A stretch of 32,399 nucleotides of DNA from Limimonas halophila (GCF_900100655.1 NZ_FNCE01000017.1:1-32399), one strand, 5' to 3'. Shown: positions 21,674 through 30,860, counted from the stretch's first letter. Program-made: numbers and translations. The notes: generated by a model not told the origin, from the letters alone.

Positions 21674-23413
21674 GTGGCGCAGGCACGCCGAGACGGCGGC
21701 AACGGCGACCCGAGCGATCCGGTTCACGCTGCGGTCGCGGCCGCGGGCGATCTCGTTTGCGCGTGGGATCTCGATGGCGACGGGGTTCGCTGGCACGGGG
21801 CCGTAACGGCGGTGTTTGGCCAGCACGCGGACAGCCCCCCGGCCACCGGCGAGGACCTGATTGCGCGCATCCATCCCGAGGACGTGGGCCGCCGGCAGCA
21901 GTCCATGGACGCGCACCTGTCCAATGGCGCCCTGCACGACTGCGAGTACCGCCTGGATACCGGCGACGGGATCTACCACTGGGTCCACGAACGCGGCGCG
22001 GCACAGCAGGGTCAGGCGGGAACGACGCTGTTGGCCACCTTGCGGCTGGTCGACGACCGCAAGGCCATGGAAGCGCGCCTGGAATACTTCGCCAATTACG
22101 ACGATCTCACCGGCCACTTCAACAAGCACCGGCTGCGGCAGGCGCTCGACCAGGCCCTGGCGGAGGCCGGGCGCTTCGGCACCACGGGCGCGTTCGCCGT
22201 GGTCGGCATCGACCAGCTCGCCATGATCAACACGGCCTACGGGCCCGAGACCGGCGACGCCGTGCTCGTGCGCGTCGGCGAGCGGCTGGACGCCAGCCTG
22301 CGCGCCGCCGACGTCATCGGCCGCATCGGCGGCGACCGCCTGGGCGTCGTCCTCATGCGCTGCGACGAGAACGAGGCCATGCGCGTGGCCGAGCGCGCGG
22401 TGGCGGACATTCGCCGCACGCCGATCGACACGCCCTCGGGCCCGCTGCGCGTGACCGTTTCCGCGGGCGTCGTGGTGTTTCCCACGCAGTCGCACAGCAG
22501 CTACGACCTCATGGCCAAGGCGGACAGCGCCCTCCACCAGGCCAAGAACATGGGGCGCAACTGCGCCGGCTTTTACCAGCTTACCGAGGAGCAGCGCCGC
22601 GCCTACCAGATCTCGCTGGACACCGGCGCGGAGGTGCAGGAGGCGCTCAAGGAAGGCCGGATCACCTTCGCGTATCAACCCGTTGTGCGGGCGCGGTCCC
22701 ACGACGTGCAGTTCTACGAATGCCTGCTGCGGCTGCAGCGGCGCGACGGCGAGATCCTCACGGCCGGGCGCTTCGTGCCCGTGATCGAGCAGCTCGGGCT
22801 CATGCGTTCCCTGGACCGCCGGGTGCTGGACCTGGCGGTGGATCAGTTGCGGGCGCAGCCGGACATCATGCTGGCGATCAACATCTCGGCGCTGACGGCG
22901 GGCGACCGCTCGTGGCTGCGCGCGCTCATCAGCAAGCTCAAGGGCCGGCCCGACGTGGCGCGGCGCCTTATCGTCGAGATCACGGAAACCACCGCCCTCA
23001 AGGACCTCGACGAGACCGCCTTCTTTGCCGAAACGGTGCGCGAGCTCGGCTGCAAGCTGGCGCTGGACGACTTCGGCGCAGGCTTCACCACCTTCCGGCA
23101 TCTGAAGTCGCTGACCGTCGACGTGGTGAAAATCGACGGCTCCTTCGTGCGCAACATCGCGGTGGAGCCACAGAACAAACTGTTCGTGCGCAACCTCGTC
23201 GGGCTGGCGCGCTCGCTCGAGCTGGCGGTCGTGGGGGAGTGCACGGAAAACGCCGAGGAGGCACGGATCCTGGCGGACGAAGGCGTCGATCTGCTGCAGG
23301 GCTTCTACTTCGGCCGGCCGAGCGTGGAGCGCCCGTGGGCGGTTCCGGCGGACGGCAGTGCCACCATGACGCCCGCGCTGGGTGCGCACAGCGGCGACCC
23401 GCAGCCCGGCTGA
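21674..23413 (+). CDS. PAS-like/degenerate GGDEF/EAL cyclic-di-GMP phosphodiesterase
   Basis: A 579-residue signalling protein. GTG at 21674 is 5 nt after AGGAGG and is preferred over the open frame that extends about 180 codons upstream. Residues 18-125 form a PAS-like sensor (AAAGDLVCAWDLDGDGVRWHG, IARIHPEDVGRR, LRLVDDRKAMEARL). The GGDEF domain (about 135-300) has IGGDRLG (218-224) instead of GGDEF, so cyclase activity is unlikely. The EAL domain (about 318-560) keeps the catalytic set: ECLLR (E349), NIS (N403), VEITET (E435), DDFGAGF (D465/D466), VKIDG (K486), GECTE (E522) and QGFYFG (Q542). It should hydrolyse c-di-GMP, with the defective GGDEF perhaps binding GTP as an activator. No membrane helix is seen. 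Confidence 0.92.
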   Translation: MAQARRDGGNGDPSDPVHAAVAAAGDLVCAWDLDGDGVRWHGAVTAVFGQHADSPPATGEDLIARIHPEDVGRRQQSMDAHLSNGALHDCEYRLDTGDGIYHWVHERGAAQQGQAGTTLLATLRLVDDRKAMEARLEYFANYDDLTGHFNKHRLRQALDQALAEAGRFGTTGAFAVVGIDQLAMINTAYGPETGDAVLVRVGERLDASLRAADVIGRIGGDRLGVVLMRCDENEAMRVAERAVADIRRTPIDTPSGPLRVTVSAGVVVFPTQSHSSYDLMAKADSALHQAKNMGRNCAGFYQLTEEQRRAYQISLDTGAEVQEALKEGRITFAYQPVVRARSHDVQFYECLLRLQRRDGEILTAGRFVPVIEQLGLMRSLDRRVLDLAVDQLRAQPDIMLAINISALTAGDRSWLRALISKLKGRPDVARRLIVEITETTALKDLDETAFFAETVRELGCKLALDDFGAGFTTFRHLKSLTVDVVKIDGSFVRNIAVEPQNKLFVRNLVGLARSLELAVVGECTENAEEARILADEGVDLLQGFYFGRPSVERPWAVPADGSATMTPALGAHSGDPQPG

Positions 23414-23458
23414 GCAGCACGCGACGGTTCGTCGGCGCCGACCACGTGCCCGCGCGGG

Positions 23459-24154
23459 TTACTGCGTGTTCGGGTCCTTGGTGGATGCGCCTTCGTCGCC
23501 GCCCTGCTCGCGGGTCAGCTGCTCGATCTTTTCCTGAAGCGTGTTGACCTGCTTCTGCAACTCGGCGAGCGACTGCTCGTCCTGGCCTTCGCGGGCCGTG
23601 TCCGGCTGCCGGCGCTGGCCTTCGCTCTCGGCCGCCGATTCCCCTTCGCCCTGCTGGTTCGCGCCGGTGCCGAAGGGTGAGAACATGCGCATCGCGCTTT
23701 CCATCAGCGCCGCGTTCTGCCGCCCGAGTTCCTGCAGGTTGCCGCTGAACGGGAACATCCCGCTCATCGTTTCCTGCATCTGCTCGCGCATGCGCTCCTG
23801 ATTGGCGGCGAAGGCCGACATCATCTGCTCCAGGTAGGCGGGCACCACGGTTTGCATGCTGTCGCCGTAGAAGCTGATGAGTTGACGCAGGAAGCTGATG
23901 GGCAGCAGATTGGTGCCCTTCGCCTCTTCCTCGACGATGATTTGGGTGAGGACGGAGCGCGTGATGTCCTCGCCCGTCTTGGCGTCATAGACGGCGAAGT
24001 CGACCTCGTCCCGCACCATCTGGCGCAGGTGCTCGAGCGTGACATAGCTGCTGGTCGCGGTGTTGTAGAGCCGCCGGTTGGCGTATTTCTTGATGACGAC
24101 GATGTCGTTCGCCTTGTTGCCGCGGGCTTTACCACCCGACGTTTCTCGTGCCAT
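23459..24154 (-). CDS. Polyhydroxyalkanoate synthesis repressor PhaR
   Basis: A 231-residue DNA- and PHA-granule-binding regulator. The ATG at 24154 has GGAG 7 nt upstream, so the 43-residue upstream extension is rejected. The PHB/PHA accumulation regulator DNA-binding domain (about 14-75) reads VVIKKYANRRLYNTATSSYVTLEHL, RDEVDFAVYDAKTGEDITRSVLTQIIVEEE. The granule/ligand part (about 78-150) includes LPISFLRQLISFYGDSMQ and VVPAYLEQMMSAF. The tail is a Gln/Glu-rich linker plus a coiled-coil (about 190-220). It represses phasin and PHA genes when no polymer is present. It diverges from the phaC unit across 170 bp containing several TGC-type repeats (about 24225-24300) that may be its operator. 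Confidence 0.95.
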   Translation of the reverse strand: MARETSGGKARGNKANDIVVIKKYANRRLYNTATSSYVTLEHLRQMVRDEVDFAVYDAKTGEDITRSVLTQIIVEEEAKGTNLLPISFLRQLISFYGDSMQTVVPAYLEQMMSAFAANQERMREQMQETMSGMFPFSGNLQELGRQNAALMESAMRMFSPFGTGANQQGEGESAAESEGQRRQPDTAREGQDEQSLAELQKQVNTLQEKIEQLTREQGGDEGASTKDPNTQ

Positions 24155-24324
24155 GAAAGTCTCCGCCTGCCGGCTCACCGCGAGCGCGCGTGCTCTATGG
24201 GAATCACGACCTAAATCTGTGAGCGTGCACAACTCGCTGTCAACGCCGTCCTGCATGCCCGTTATTGTGCGCTGCGACATCAATGCTGGTCAGCTTGCGC
24301 GAAGGGCGTTAAACTCGTGCGGCC
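24155..24324. promoter_or_regulatory. phaR / pha synthase divergent control region
   Basis: A 170-bp gap between phaR (minus) and the PhaE-like ORF (plus). Known PhaR proteins bind TGC-rich repeats. Here TGCAC, TGCATGC, TGCGCTGCG, ATGC and TTGCGC cluster between 24225 and 24300. This is compatible with autoregulation plus control of the synthase but is not proof. No clean sigma-70 promoter was seen. Confidence 0.3.
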
Positions 24325-24756
24325 ATGACCGAGCGCACCGACCCCGACGACCTTGCGCGGCGCTACCTGGATCTGTGGCAGGATCAGGTCTCGGCGCTGG
24401 CGAACGATCCCGCGACGGCGGACGCGTTGGCGCGCTTCTGGGCGGCGATGGGGCTGTGGGGCGGCACGCCCGCCGGCGGCCAGCCTGCGGGAAGCGGCGG
24501 GTTCGCTGGCCCCGCGGCCGCGCCCGCCGCGCTCTTGACGGCGATGCAGACGGCTTGGGGGCAGACCGCTTGGGGGACGCCCGCGCATGACGGAAGCGGC
24601 GGGCCCGCCGCGCCAGGGGCCGCGGCCGCTGCCGGTGCATCTGGCGGCGGCGCTGACGACCTGGACGACATCCGCCGCCGTCTGGCCGCTCTGGAAGAGC
24701 GGCTCGCTGCCCTCGAGTCCACAGGTGGCGGAAACGGCGGCGCGGCTGAGGACTGA
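24325..24756 (+). CDS. PhaE-like small coiled-coil protein upstream of phaC
   Basis: A 143-residue predicted protein. N-terminal part: TERTDPDDLARRYLDLWQDQ, then ALARFWAAMGLW, a pattern seen in PHA synthase accessory (PhaE-like) or granule proteins. A Gly/Ala/Pro-rich linker (about 48-105) leads to a C-terminal coiled-coil DDLDDIRRRLAALEERLAAL (about 112-131). The ribosome site is weak (GAAGGG, about 15 nt away). Its last 170 bp overlap the start of phaC in another frame. Coiled-coil ends are known in PhaE/PhaR-type synthase subunits, and the position before phaC supports that role; true PhaE is longer. It could instead be a phasin-like protein. Confidence 0.6.
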   Translation: MTERTDPDDLARRYLDLWQDQVSALANDPATADALARFWAAMGLWGGTPAGGQPAGSGGFAGPAAAPAALLTAMQTAWGQTAWGTPAHDGSGGPAAPGAAAAAGASGGGADDLDDIRRRLAALEERLAALESTGGGNGGAAED

Positions 24757-25855
24757 CCTCGCCGACGCCGATCCGGTCGCTTTCAACGCGGCGCTGCAGC
24801 GGTCCCTGATCGCCCGGCAGCACGCCCTGCTCGATGGCATCGAAGCCTACCGCAGCCACCCCTATCGCCGCGACATCGCTGAGCCGCCCGCGATCTGGCG
24901 CGAGGGGACGACGCGCTTGCTCGACTACGGCGCCGTGCCGGGCGGGCCGGGATCCGACGCGCCCGCCATCCTGGCGATCCCCTCGCTCATCAACCGCGCC
25001 TACATCCTCGACCTCAAGGCCGACACCAGCCTGCTGCGCCACCTGGCGGCCAGCGGCCTGCGCCCGCTGCTGGTGGACTGGGACGCGCCCGGCGAGGTCG
25101 AGCGCGGCTTCGACCTCACGGCCTACATCGCCGGCCGGCTGGAGGCGGCGCTGGATGCGGCGCGCGAAGCCGCGGGCGGCCGGCCGCTGGTGGTGCTCGG
25201 CTACTGCATGGGCGGGCTGCTGGCCCTGGCGTTGGCGCAGCGCCGCCCGCGCGACGTGGCGGGCCTGGCGCTGCTGGCGACGCCGTGGGACTTCCACGCC
25301 ACCAACCCGGGGCAGGCGCGCCTCGCCGCGCAGGCGGCCACGGCGATGGAGCCGCTGATGCAGACGATGGGCGAGTTGCCCACGGACGCGGTGCAGACCT
25401 TTTTCGCCGGGCTCGACCCCATGACGGCGGCGCGCAAGTTTACCGCCTTCGCCCGCATGCCCGGCGGCAAGCGCGCCGAGCGCTTTGTTGCCGTGGAGGA
25501 CTGGTTGAACGACGGCGTGCCCCTGGCGGCGCCCGCGGCGCGCGCGTGTTTGCACGGGTGGTACGGCGCCAACACACCCGCGCGGGGGCAATGGCGCGTC
25601 GCGGGGCGGCCCGTGGACCCGGCGGCTGTGCGCTGTCCCGCCTTCGCGCTGGTGCCGCGGGCCGACCGCATCGTGCCGCCGGAAAGCGCCTTGGCGCTCA
25701 CCCAACAGCTCGCCGACGTTCGGGTGGAAACGCCCGAGCTGGGCCACATCGGCATGGTCACGAGCAGCCGGGCGGCGGACGCCGCCTGGAAACCGCTGCG
25801 CGACTGGCTGCACGCCACGCTCGGCACGGCCGCGCCGATTGTGCAGCGCACCTAG
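24587..25855 (+). CDS. PHA synthase-like alpha/beta hydrolase PhaC
   Basis: A 422-residue polymerase-like enzyme that joins hydroxyacyl-CoA into polyester. The alpha/beta fold is clear: AILAIPSLINRAYILDL, the lipase-like box GYCMGG with catalytic C207 in place of serine (as in PHA synthases), D360 in VPRADRIVPP and H387 in ELGHIGMV. ERFVAVEDWLNDG is also typical. Length lies between class III (about 355) and class I (about 590) enzymes. I keep the ATG at 24587 because residues 11-42 (GPRPLPVHLAAALTTW...) look like real N-terminal sequence; a GTG at 24725 would remove the overlap with the previous ORF. An intergenic 9-bp hairpin (25897-25919) separates it from phaA. Confidence 0.88.
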   Translation: MTEAAGPPRQGPRPLPVHLAAALTTWTTSAAVWPLWKSGSLPSSPQVAETAARLRTDLADADPVAFNAALQRSLIARQHALLDGIEAYRSHPYRRDIAEPPAIWREGTTRLLDYGAVPGGPGSDAPAILAIPSLINRAYILDLKADTSLLRHLAASGLRPLLVDWDAPGEVERGFDLTAYIAGRLEAALDAAREAAGGRPLVVLGYCMGGLLALALAQRRPRDVAGLALLATPWDFHATNPGQARLAAQAATAMEPLMQTMGELPTDAVQTFFAGLDPMTAARKFTAFARMPGGKRAERFVAVEDWLNDGVPLAAPAARACLHGWYGANTPARGQWRVAGRPVDPAAVRCPAFALVPRADRIVPPESALALTQQLADVRVETPELGHIGMVTSSRAADAAWKPLRDWLHATLGTAAPIVQRT

Positions 25856-25896
25856 ACGCGTGCGCGCTTTGGCCGCACAATTCCGCCGACAGGACC

Positions 25897-25919
25897 CGGC
25901 CGGCGGCGAACGCCGGCCG
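25897..25919. repeat. Hairpin between phaC and phaA
   Basis: CGGCCGGCG (25897-25905) pairs perfectly with CGCCGGCCG (25911-25919) around GCGAA. No T-run follows, so partial termination or mRNA processing upstream of phaA is more likely than full termination. It ends 11 bp before the phaA ribosome site. Confidence 0.5.
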
Positions 25920-25945
25920 CAGTGTATCGAGGGAGGATGGACCCC

Positions 25946-27151
<1,206 letters not shown>

Positions 27152-27237
27152 TCCGCGTGGGTTAGCGCCCGCGCGCCATGCGCGGCTCTCTTTCCAGCGT
27201 TCGTTTAACGTGATCCCATGGGATACGGATGCGAAAC

Positions 27238-27268
27238 CCCCGGCCGCGCCATTGCGGCGGGGCCGGGG
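27238..27268. repeat. Hairpin ahead of phaB
   Basis: CCCCGGCC (27238-27245) pairs with GGCCGGGG (27261-27268) just before the GGAGGG ribosome site of phaB. A separate 12-bp palindrome ATCCCATGGGAT lies about 15 bp upstream. The 141-bp phaA-phaB gap therefore has strong structure that may tune phaB expression. Confidence 0.4.
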
Positions 27269-27292
27269 AAAGCTGGACAGGGAGGGACGAGC

Positions 27293-28018
27293 ATGGCGCG
27301 TGTGGCTCTGGTTACCGGCGGCACCCGTGGCATCGGCCACGCCATCTGCGTCGCGTTGCGCGACGAAGGCTACCAGGTGGCCGCCAACTACGGCGGCAAC
27401 GACGACGCCGCACGGGCGTTCCGCGAGGAGACGGGCATCCCCGTCTACAAGTTCGACGTCAGCGACTTCGAGGCCGTCCGGGGCGGGATCCAGCAGGTGG
27501 AAAACGACCTCGGCCCCGTGGACGTGTTGGTGAACAACGCCGGCATCACCAAGGACACCACACTCCACAAGATGGCGCCGGAGCAGTGGACCGACGTCAT
27601 CAACACCAACCTCAATTCCGTCTTCAATTGCTCGCGCAACGTGATCGAGGGCATGCGCGAGCGCGGCTTCGGGCGCATCATCTGTATTTCCTCGATCAAC
27701 GGGCAGAAGGGCCAGTTCGGCCAGGGCAACTACGCCGCCGCCAAGGCGGGCATCCTCGGCTTCGTCAAGTCGCTGGCGCTGGAAAACGCCAACAAGGGTG
27801 TCACGGTGAACGCCGTCGCGCCGGGCTACATCGGCACCGACATGGTGCAGAAGATGCCCCAGAAGGTGATCGACGAGAAAATCCTGCCGCACATCCCGGT
27901 GGGCCGGCTGGGCGAGCCCGAGGAGATCGCGCGCTGTGTCGCCTTCCTGGCGCGCGACGATTCCGGCTTCATCACCGGCTCCACGCTGACGGCCAACGGC
28001 GGGCAGTACATGATCTGA
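27293..28018 (+). CDS. Acetoacetyl-CoA reductase PhaB
   Basis: A 241-residue short-chain dehydrogenase reducing acetoacetyl-CoA to (R)-3-hydroxybutyryl-CoA with NADPH. The ATG at 27293 lies after GGAGGG (spacing 7). Cofactor motif TGGTRGIG (8-15), NNAG (81-84), and the catalytic set N107, S133/S134, Y147 and K151 (ISSINGQKGQFGQGNYAAAK) are complete. The SINGQKGQFGQxNY phrase separates PhaB from FabG. The end VAFLARDDSGFITGSTLTANGGQYM is typical. It completes the phaC-A-B route from acetyl-CoA to polymer. Confidence 0.97.
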   Translation: MARVALVTGGTRGIGHAICVALRDEGYQVAANYGGNDDAARAFREETGIPVYKFDVSDFEAVRGGIQQVENDLGPVDVLVNNAGITKDTTLHKMAPEQWTDVINTNLNSVFNCSRNVIEGMRERGFGRIICISSINGQKGQFGQGNYAAAKAGILGFVKSLALENANKGVTVNAVAPGYIGTDMVQKMPQKVIDEKILPHIPVGRLGEPEEIARCVAFLARDDSGFITGSTLTANGGQYMI

Positions 28019-28044
28019 CACCCTGGCCGTTTGACGGGGCGACG

Positions 28045-28077
28045 CGGCGCCGTTCCGGCTGCGGGACGGCGCCGTTT
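28045..28077 (+). terminator. Terminator after phaB
   Basis: CGGCGCCGT (28045-28053) pairs with ACGGCGCCG (28066-28074), with the stem extendable by TCC/GGG pairing inside, followed by a short TTT. It starts 26 bp after the phaB stop and is a fair end for the pha operon. Confidence 0.65.
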
Positions 28078-28143
28078 GCGTTCGGGCCGGTGCGGCTGTT
28101 GGCTGGCGGCAGCACAATCCACGAATGCGGGAGGACAAGCGGC

Positions 28144-29232
28144 ATGATTCGCGCATTGGCGAGCGTCCTGGCGGCCCTGGCCGTGGCGGCGGTGCTGCCC
28201 GTGAGCGCAGCGGCCCAGGACCGCGGGCTGGAGGTCGTTGCCGAGCTCGAGCAGCCGCCGGGCAACGTCGCCGTCACGCCGGGCGGGCAGGTCGTCTTCA
28301 GCCAGCACCAGTTCTACGGCCCCGAGCACCGCGTGGTGACGCTCACGGATGAGGGCGTGGAACCCTTCCCGAACGAGACGTGGGCGACGCCGCCGGGGCG
28401 GGACGGGAAGGGCCTGCACGCCGTGCTCGGGCTCGTCGCCGATCAGCGCGGCATCGTCTGGATGGCCGACAACGGCGCGCCGCAGCCGCGCATCGTCGCC
28501 TGGGATACGCGCCGCGACCGCCTGCACCGCGTCATCACGCTGCCGCGCCACGCCGCGCCCAAGGGGTCCTTCCCCAACGACCTCGCGGTCGATCCCGCTC
28601 ACGACGCGCTCTACCTGGCGGACTTCGGCGGCCCCGAGCCGGCGCTGATCGTCGTGGACCTGGAAACCGGCCATGCGCGCCGCGTGCTCGCCGGGCACGA
28701 AACCGTGGTGCCCGAGGACGTCGACATGACCGTCGAGGGCGGCGTCGTGACCCAGGGCGCGAGCGCCGACGCCGAGCCGGCGCGCGTGGGGGTGAACCCG
28801 ATCGCGATCGATCCCAGCAACACCTGGGTCTACTACGGCGCCATGAACGGGACCAAGGTGTACCGCGTGCGCGCGGCGGATCTTCTCGACGCCGAACTGA
28901 GCCGCGAGGAACTGGCCGCGCGGATCCAGACCTACGGCGACAAGCCGGTCAGCGACGGCATCACAATCGACGCTGATGGCAACGTCTACATCACCGATCT
29001 GGGCCACAACGCTGTGGGCGTGACGCGCCCCGACGGCACCTACGACCGCCTGATCCGGGACGACCGTTTGCTGTGGCCGGACGGCTTCGCCATGGGCCCC
29101 GACGGGCACGCCTACGTCACGGTGAACCAGCTCCACCGCGCGCCCTTCCTGAACAAGGGCAAGAACACGGCCGAGCCGCCCTACTACGTGATGCGCTTCG
29201 AGCCGGTCGGGCGGGCCGTGGTCGGGCGGTAA
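28144..29232 (+). CDS. Secreted major-royal-jelly/Yellow-family beta-propeller
   Basis: A 362-residue exported protein. Signal peptide (about 1-24, ending VSAAAQ). The mature part has six-bladed propeller repeats with bacterial MRJP/Yellow signatures: IVWMADNGAPQPRIVAWD, FPNDLAVDPAHDALYLADFG, VPEDVDMTVEGG, VGVNPIAIDPSNTWVYYGAMNG, KPVSDGITIDADGNVYITDL and LLWPDGFAMGPDGHAYVTVNQL. Homologues resemble SMP-30/gluconolactonase enzymes, but the substrate is unknown. The ATG at 28144 is preceded by GGGAGG with a longish gap. It follows the pha terminator and appears monocistronic. Confidence 0.9.
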   Translation: MIRALASVLAALAVAAVLPVSAAAQDRGLEVVAELEQPPGNVAVTPGGQVVFSQHQFYGPEHRVVTLTDEGVEPFPNETWATPPGRDGKGLHAVLGLVADQRGIVWMADNGAPQPRIVAWDTRRDRLHRVITLPRHAAPKGSFPNDLAVDPAHDALYLADFGGPEPALIVVDLETGHARRVLAGHETVVPEDVDMTVEGGVVTQGASADAEPARVGVNPIAIDPSNTWVYYGAMNGTKVYRVRAADLLDAELSREELAARIQTYGDKPVSDGITIDADGNVYITDLGHNAVGVTRPDGTYDRLIRDDRLLWPDGFAMGPDGHAYVTVNQLHRAPFLNKGKNTAEPPYYVMRFEPVGRAVVGR

Positions 29233-29532
29233 CCGCCGCCCGGCCACGTCCGCCGTTGCACCGCCCCCGATTCGGCACCGTCGGGCCATCGCAGCGTCAT
29301 CCCGATTACAATACCGCCAATAATGTCATTTCTGATGCCGGTACATATGCCAGAAAGTTTATCAAAGTTTTTCGTTGAAGAAGCCCGAAGGGCGTCGGCG
29401 ATGGTCCGATGTGCGTATCAGCAGCGTGAGCGCTGAATCGCAGAATCCGTGTCAAAAGCGTATCGGGGCTTGCCGGGCGGCCTGTGGACAGGTACCCGAA
29501 AGGAGAACGCGTGGCGGGATTGGTGGGGCGTC
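29233..29532. promoter_or_regulatory. AT-richer intergenic region before the ATPase pair
   Basis: A 300-bp stretch without a convincing gene. Bases about 29300-29380 are clearly more AT-rich than the surroundings (ACAATACCGCCAATAATG, AGTTTATCAAAGTTTTT) and probably hold the promoter of the following two genes. Small hairpins are visible: GCCC-GAA-GGGC near 29387 and CAGCG-TGAG-CGCTG near 29424. A good Shine-Dalgarno (AAAGGAG, 29500-29506) points to a GTG at 29511 in the wrong frame for the next gene. Confidence 0.35.
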
Positions 29533-29904
29533 ATGGCGGATCGCGGCAGGACCTACGACCCGGCCTTCGTGGAAAAGCTCCGGCGCACGCTCGCGGAGAA
29601 GGCGGAGGAGGCGCCGCCGCGAGACGCCTACACCACGCGCGAGGCCGTGCGCCAGATGCGCGACGAGATCCGCGCCATGGAGCAGGCGGGCTGGCGGCGC
29701 GAGCAGATCGTCGAGGTGCTCCGCGAGCAGGGCTTCCACGTCACGGTGAACACCCTGCGCACCTATTTGCGCGACCCCGGCAAGGCGGAGGATCTCGCCG
29801 CCGGCCGCGGGCAGCAGGGGCAGCGGCGCGGGCAGCGAGCGCCCGCGAACACCAGCCGCAGCGAGGCGGCGCGCCGGCATTCCGGGTTCGACGAGGACGT
29901 CTAG
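29533..29904 (+). CDS. Small helical protein paired with a ParA-like ATPase
   Basis: A 123-residue protein, charged and mostly helical. ATG at 29533 is preceded by GGGG at 5 nt; a GTG at 29449 in the same frame is a longer alternative. Central part: TTREAVRQMRDEIRAMEQAG, WRREQIVEVLREQGFHVTVN and TLRTYLRD, which reads like a helix-turn-helix/RHH-type small protein such as plasmid StbC/MobC/KfrA-like partners, in which 'VNTLRTYLR' is a common recognition-helix type phrase. The tail is basic and Gln-rich. It is 58 bp upstream of the deviant Walker ATPase, suggesting a two-gene unit where this protein binds DNA. The family call is tentative. Confidence 0.7.
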   Translation: MADRGRTYDPAFVEKLRRTLAEKAEEAPPRDAYTTREAVRQMRDEIRAMEQAGWRREQIVEVLREQGFHVTVNTLRTYLRDPGKAEDLAAGRGQQGQRRGQRAPANTSRSEAARRHSGFDEDV

Positions 29905-29962
29905 GGGCCCTATCCGGGCGAGCGATTCCGGCGACGTGTCAGATGCAGAAGCGAGGAGCCAG

Positions 29963-30766
29963 ATGGCACAGAAGAAGAAGCGTCGCGCCATTTTCGTGAT
30001 CGGCGAAAAGGGCGGCAGCGGCAAGACCACCTTCGCGCGCGCGCTGCTGGACCGGCTGCGCCGCGACAAGAAGACGGTCGCCGCCTACGACGGCGACGGC
30101 GCGGTCGGGCAGTTCTTCCAGTACTACGGTCAGCGCGACGAGGAGGGCCAGCTCCTCACCCAGCAGTCGGCGACGGAAGGCGTTGTGCCCTTCGATGTGC
30201 GCGACGAGCACCAGCGCGACACCCTGATGAACGTGCTGGACGAAACGGACCACCCCGACGCCATCCTGGTGGACTTGCCGGGCGGCTCGCTGCCCGAGAT
30301 GAAGCGCCTGTTCGCGGGCGGCGCGCCCGCGCTCATGCAGGAATACGCCAGCGAGGGCTTCACGCCCGTGATCGCGGTGGTGATGAGCCCGCTGCTGGGC
30401 TCCGCGCGCTCGGTGAAGGAGGCCATCGACGAATTCGGCACCGTGCCCGAGTACGTGGCGATCAAGAACCTCGGCTTCGGCGAGGCCGCCGACTTCATCC
30501 TGTTCGATGGCTACACCGATCCCGAAACCGGCGAGGTCCGCGGCGGCAAGGGCAAGGCGGCGCTGGAATGGATGGACGGCGCCGTGGTGGAGATGCCCTA
30601 TCTGAAGTCGCGCACCTACGCGCTGATGGACCTCTACAGCATGACCTTCTCGGAGGCGGTCAGCGACCGGCGCCTGACGCGCGCCGACCGCAGCCGCGTC
30701 CAGCACTGGATGAAGGGCTTCGACGAGGCGCTGGACAACGCCAAGTCCATCCTTGGCACCGGCTGA
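29963..30766 (+). CDS. ParA/TraL/StbB-like P-loop ATPase
   Basis: A 267-residue ATPase. The ATG at 29963 follows GAGGAG, better than a start 27 bp upstream. A deviant Walker A motif, EKGGSGKTT (15-23, with the signature Lys16), opens the protein: RAIFVIGEKGGSGKTTFARAL. Then VAAYDGDGAVGQFFQYYG and the Walker B-like AILVDLPGGS. This resembles the StbB/TraL class of plasmid ATPases more than chromosomal ParA, which is longer and has a different DNA-binding surface. The middle (FDGYTDPETGEVRGGKGKAALEWM) and a helical C terminus complete it. Partner gene is directly upstream and a strong terminator follows. It may be a relic of mobile DNA or an unstudied chromosomal positioning system. Confidence 0.82.
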   Translation: MAQKKKRRAIFVIGEKGGSGKTTFARALLDRLRRDKKTVAAYDGDGAVGQFFQYYGQRDEEGQLLTQQSATEGVVPFDVRDEHQRDTLMNVLDETDHPDAILVDLPGGSLPEMKRLFAGGAPALMQEYASEGFTPVIAVVMSPLLGSARSVKEAIDEFGTVPEYVAIKNLGFGEAADFILFDGYTDPETGEVRGGKGKAALEWMDGAVVEMPYLKSRTYALMDLYSMTFSEAVSDRRLTRADRSRVQHWMKGFDEALDNAKSILGTG

Positions 30767-30784
30767 GGCTGGTTCCGCGCCGGT

Positions 30785-30860
30785 CGCCCCGACAGGCCGC
30801 CGTCGGGGCGCCCGACGGTTTCCACACGGCCCGCTCGTGCGCGCGAGCGGGCCGTTTTTT
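30785..30860 (+). terminator. Tandem hairpins with strong intrinsic terminator
   Basis: First CGCCCCGAC/GTCGGGGCG (30785-30793/30802-30810), then CGGCCCGCTCG/CGAGCGGGCCG (30827-30837/30844-30854) with a 6-nt loop followed immediately by TTTTTT (30855-30860). It is the clearest terminator in the window and closes the ATPase unit. Confidence 0.92.

Noticed and set aside
29511-29999. Gene starting at GTG 29511, which has an excellent AAAGGAG site
   Set aside because: That frame gives an Arg/Gly/Ala-rich translation with no fold-like pattern, and it overlaps the better helical protein at 29533-29904 entirely.
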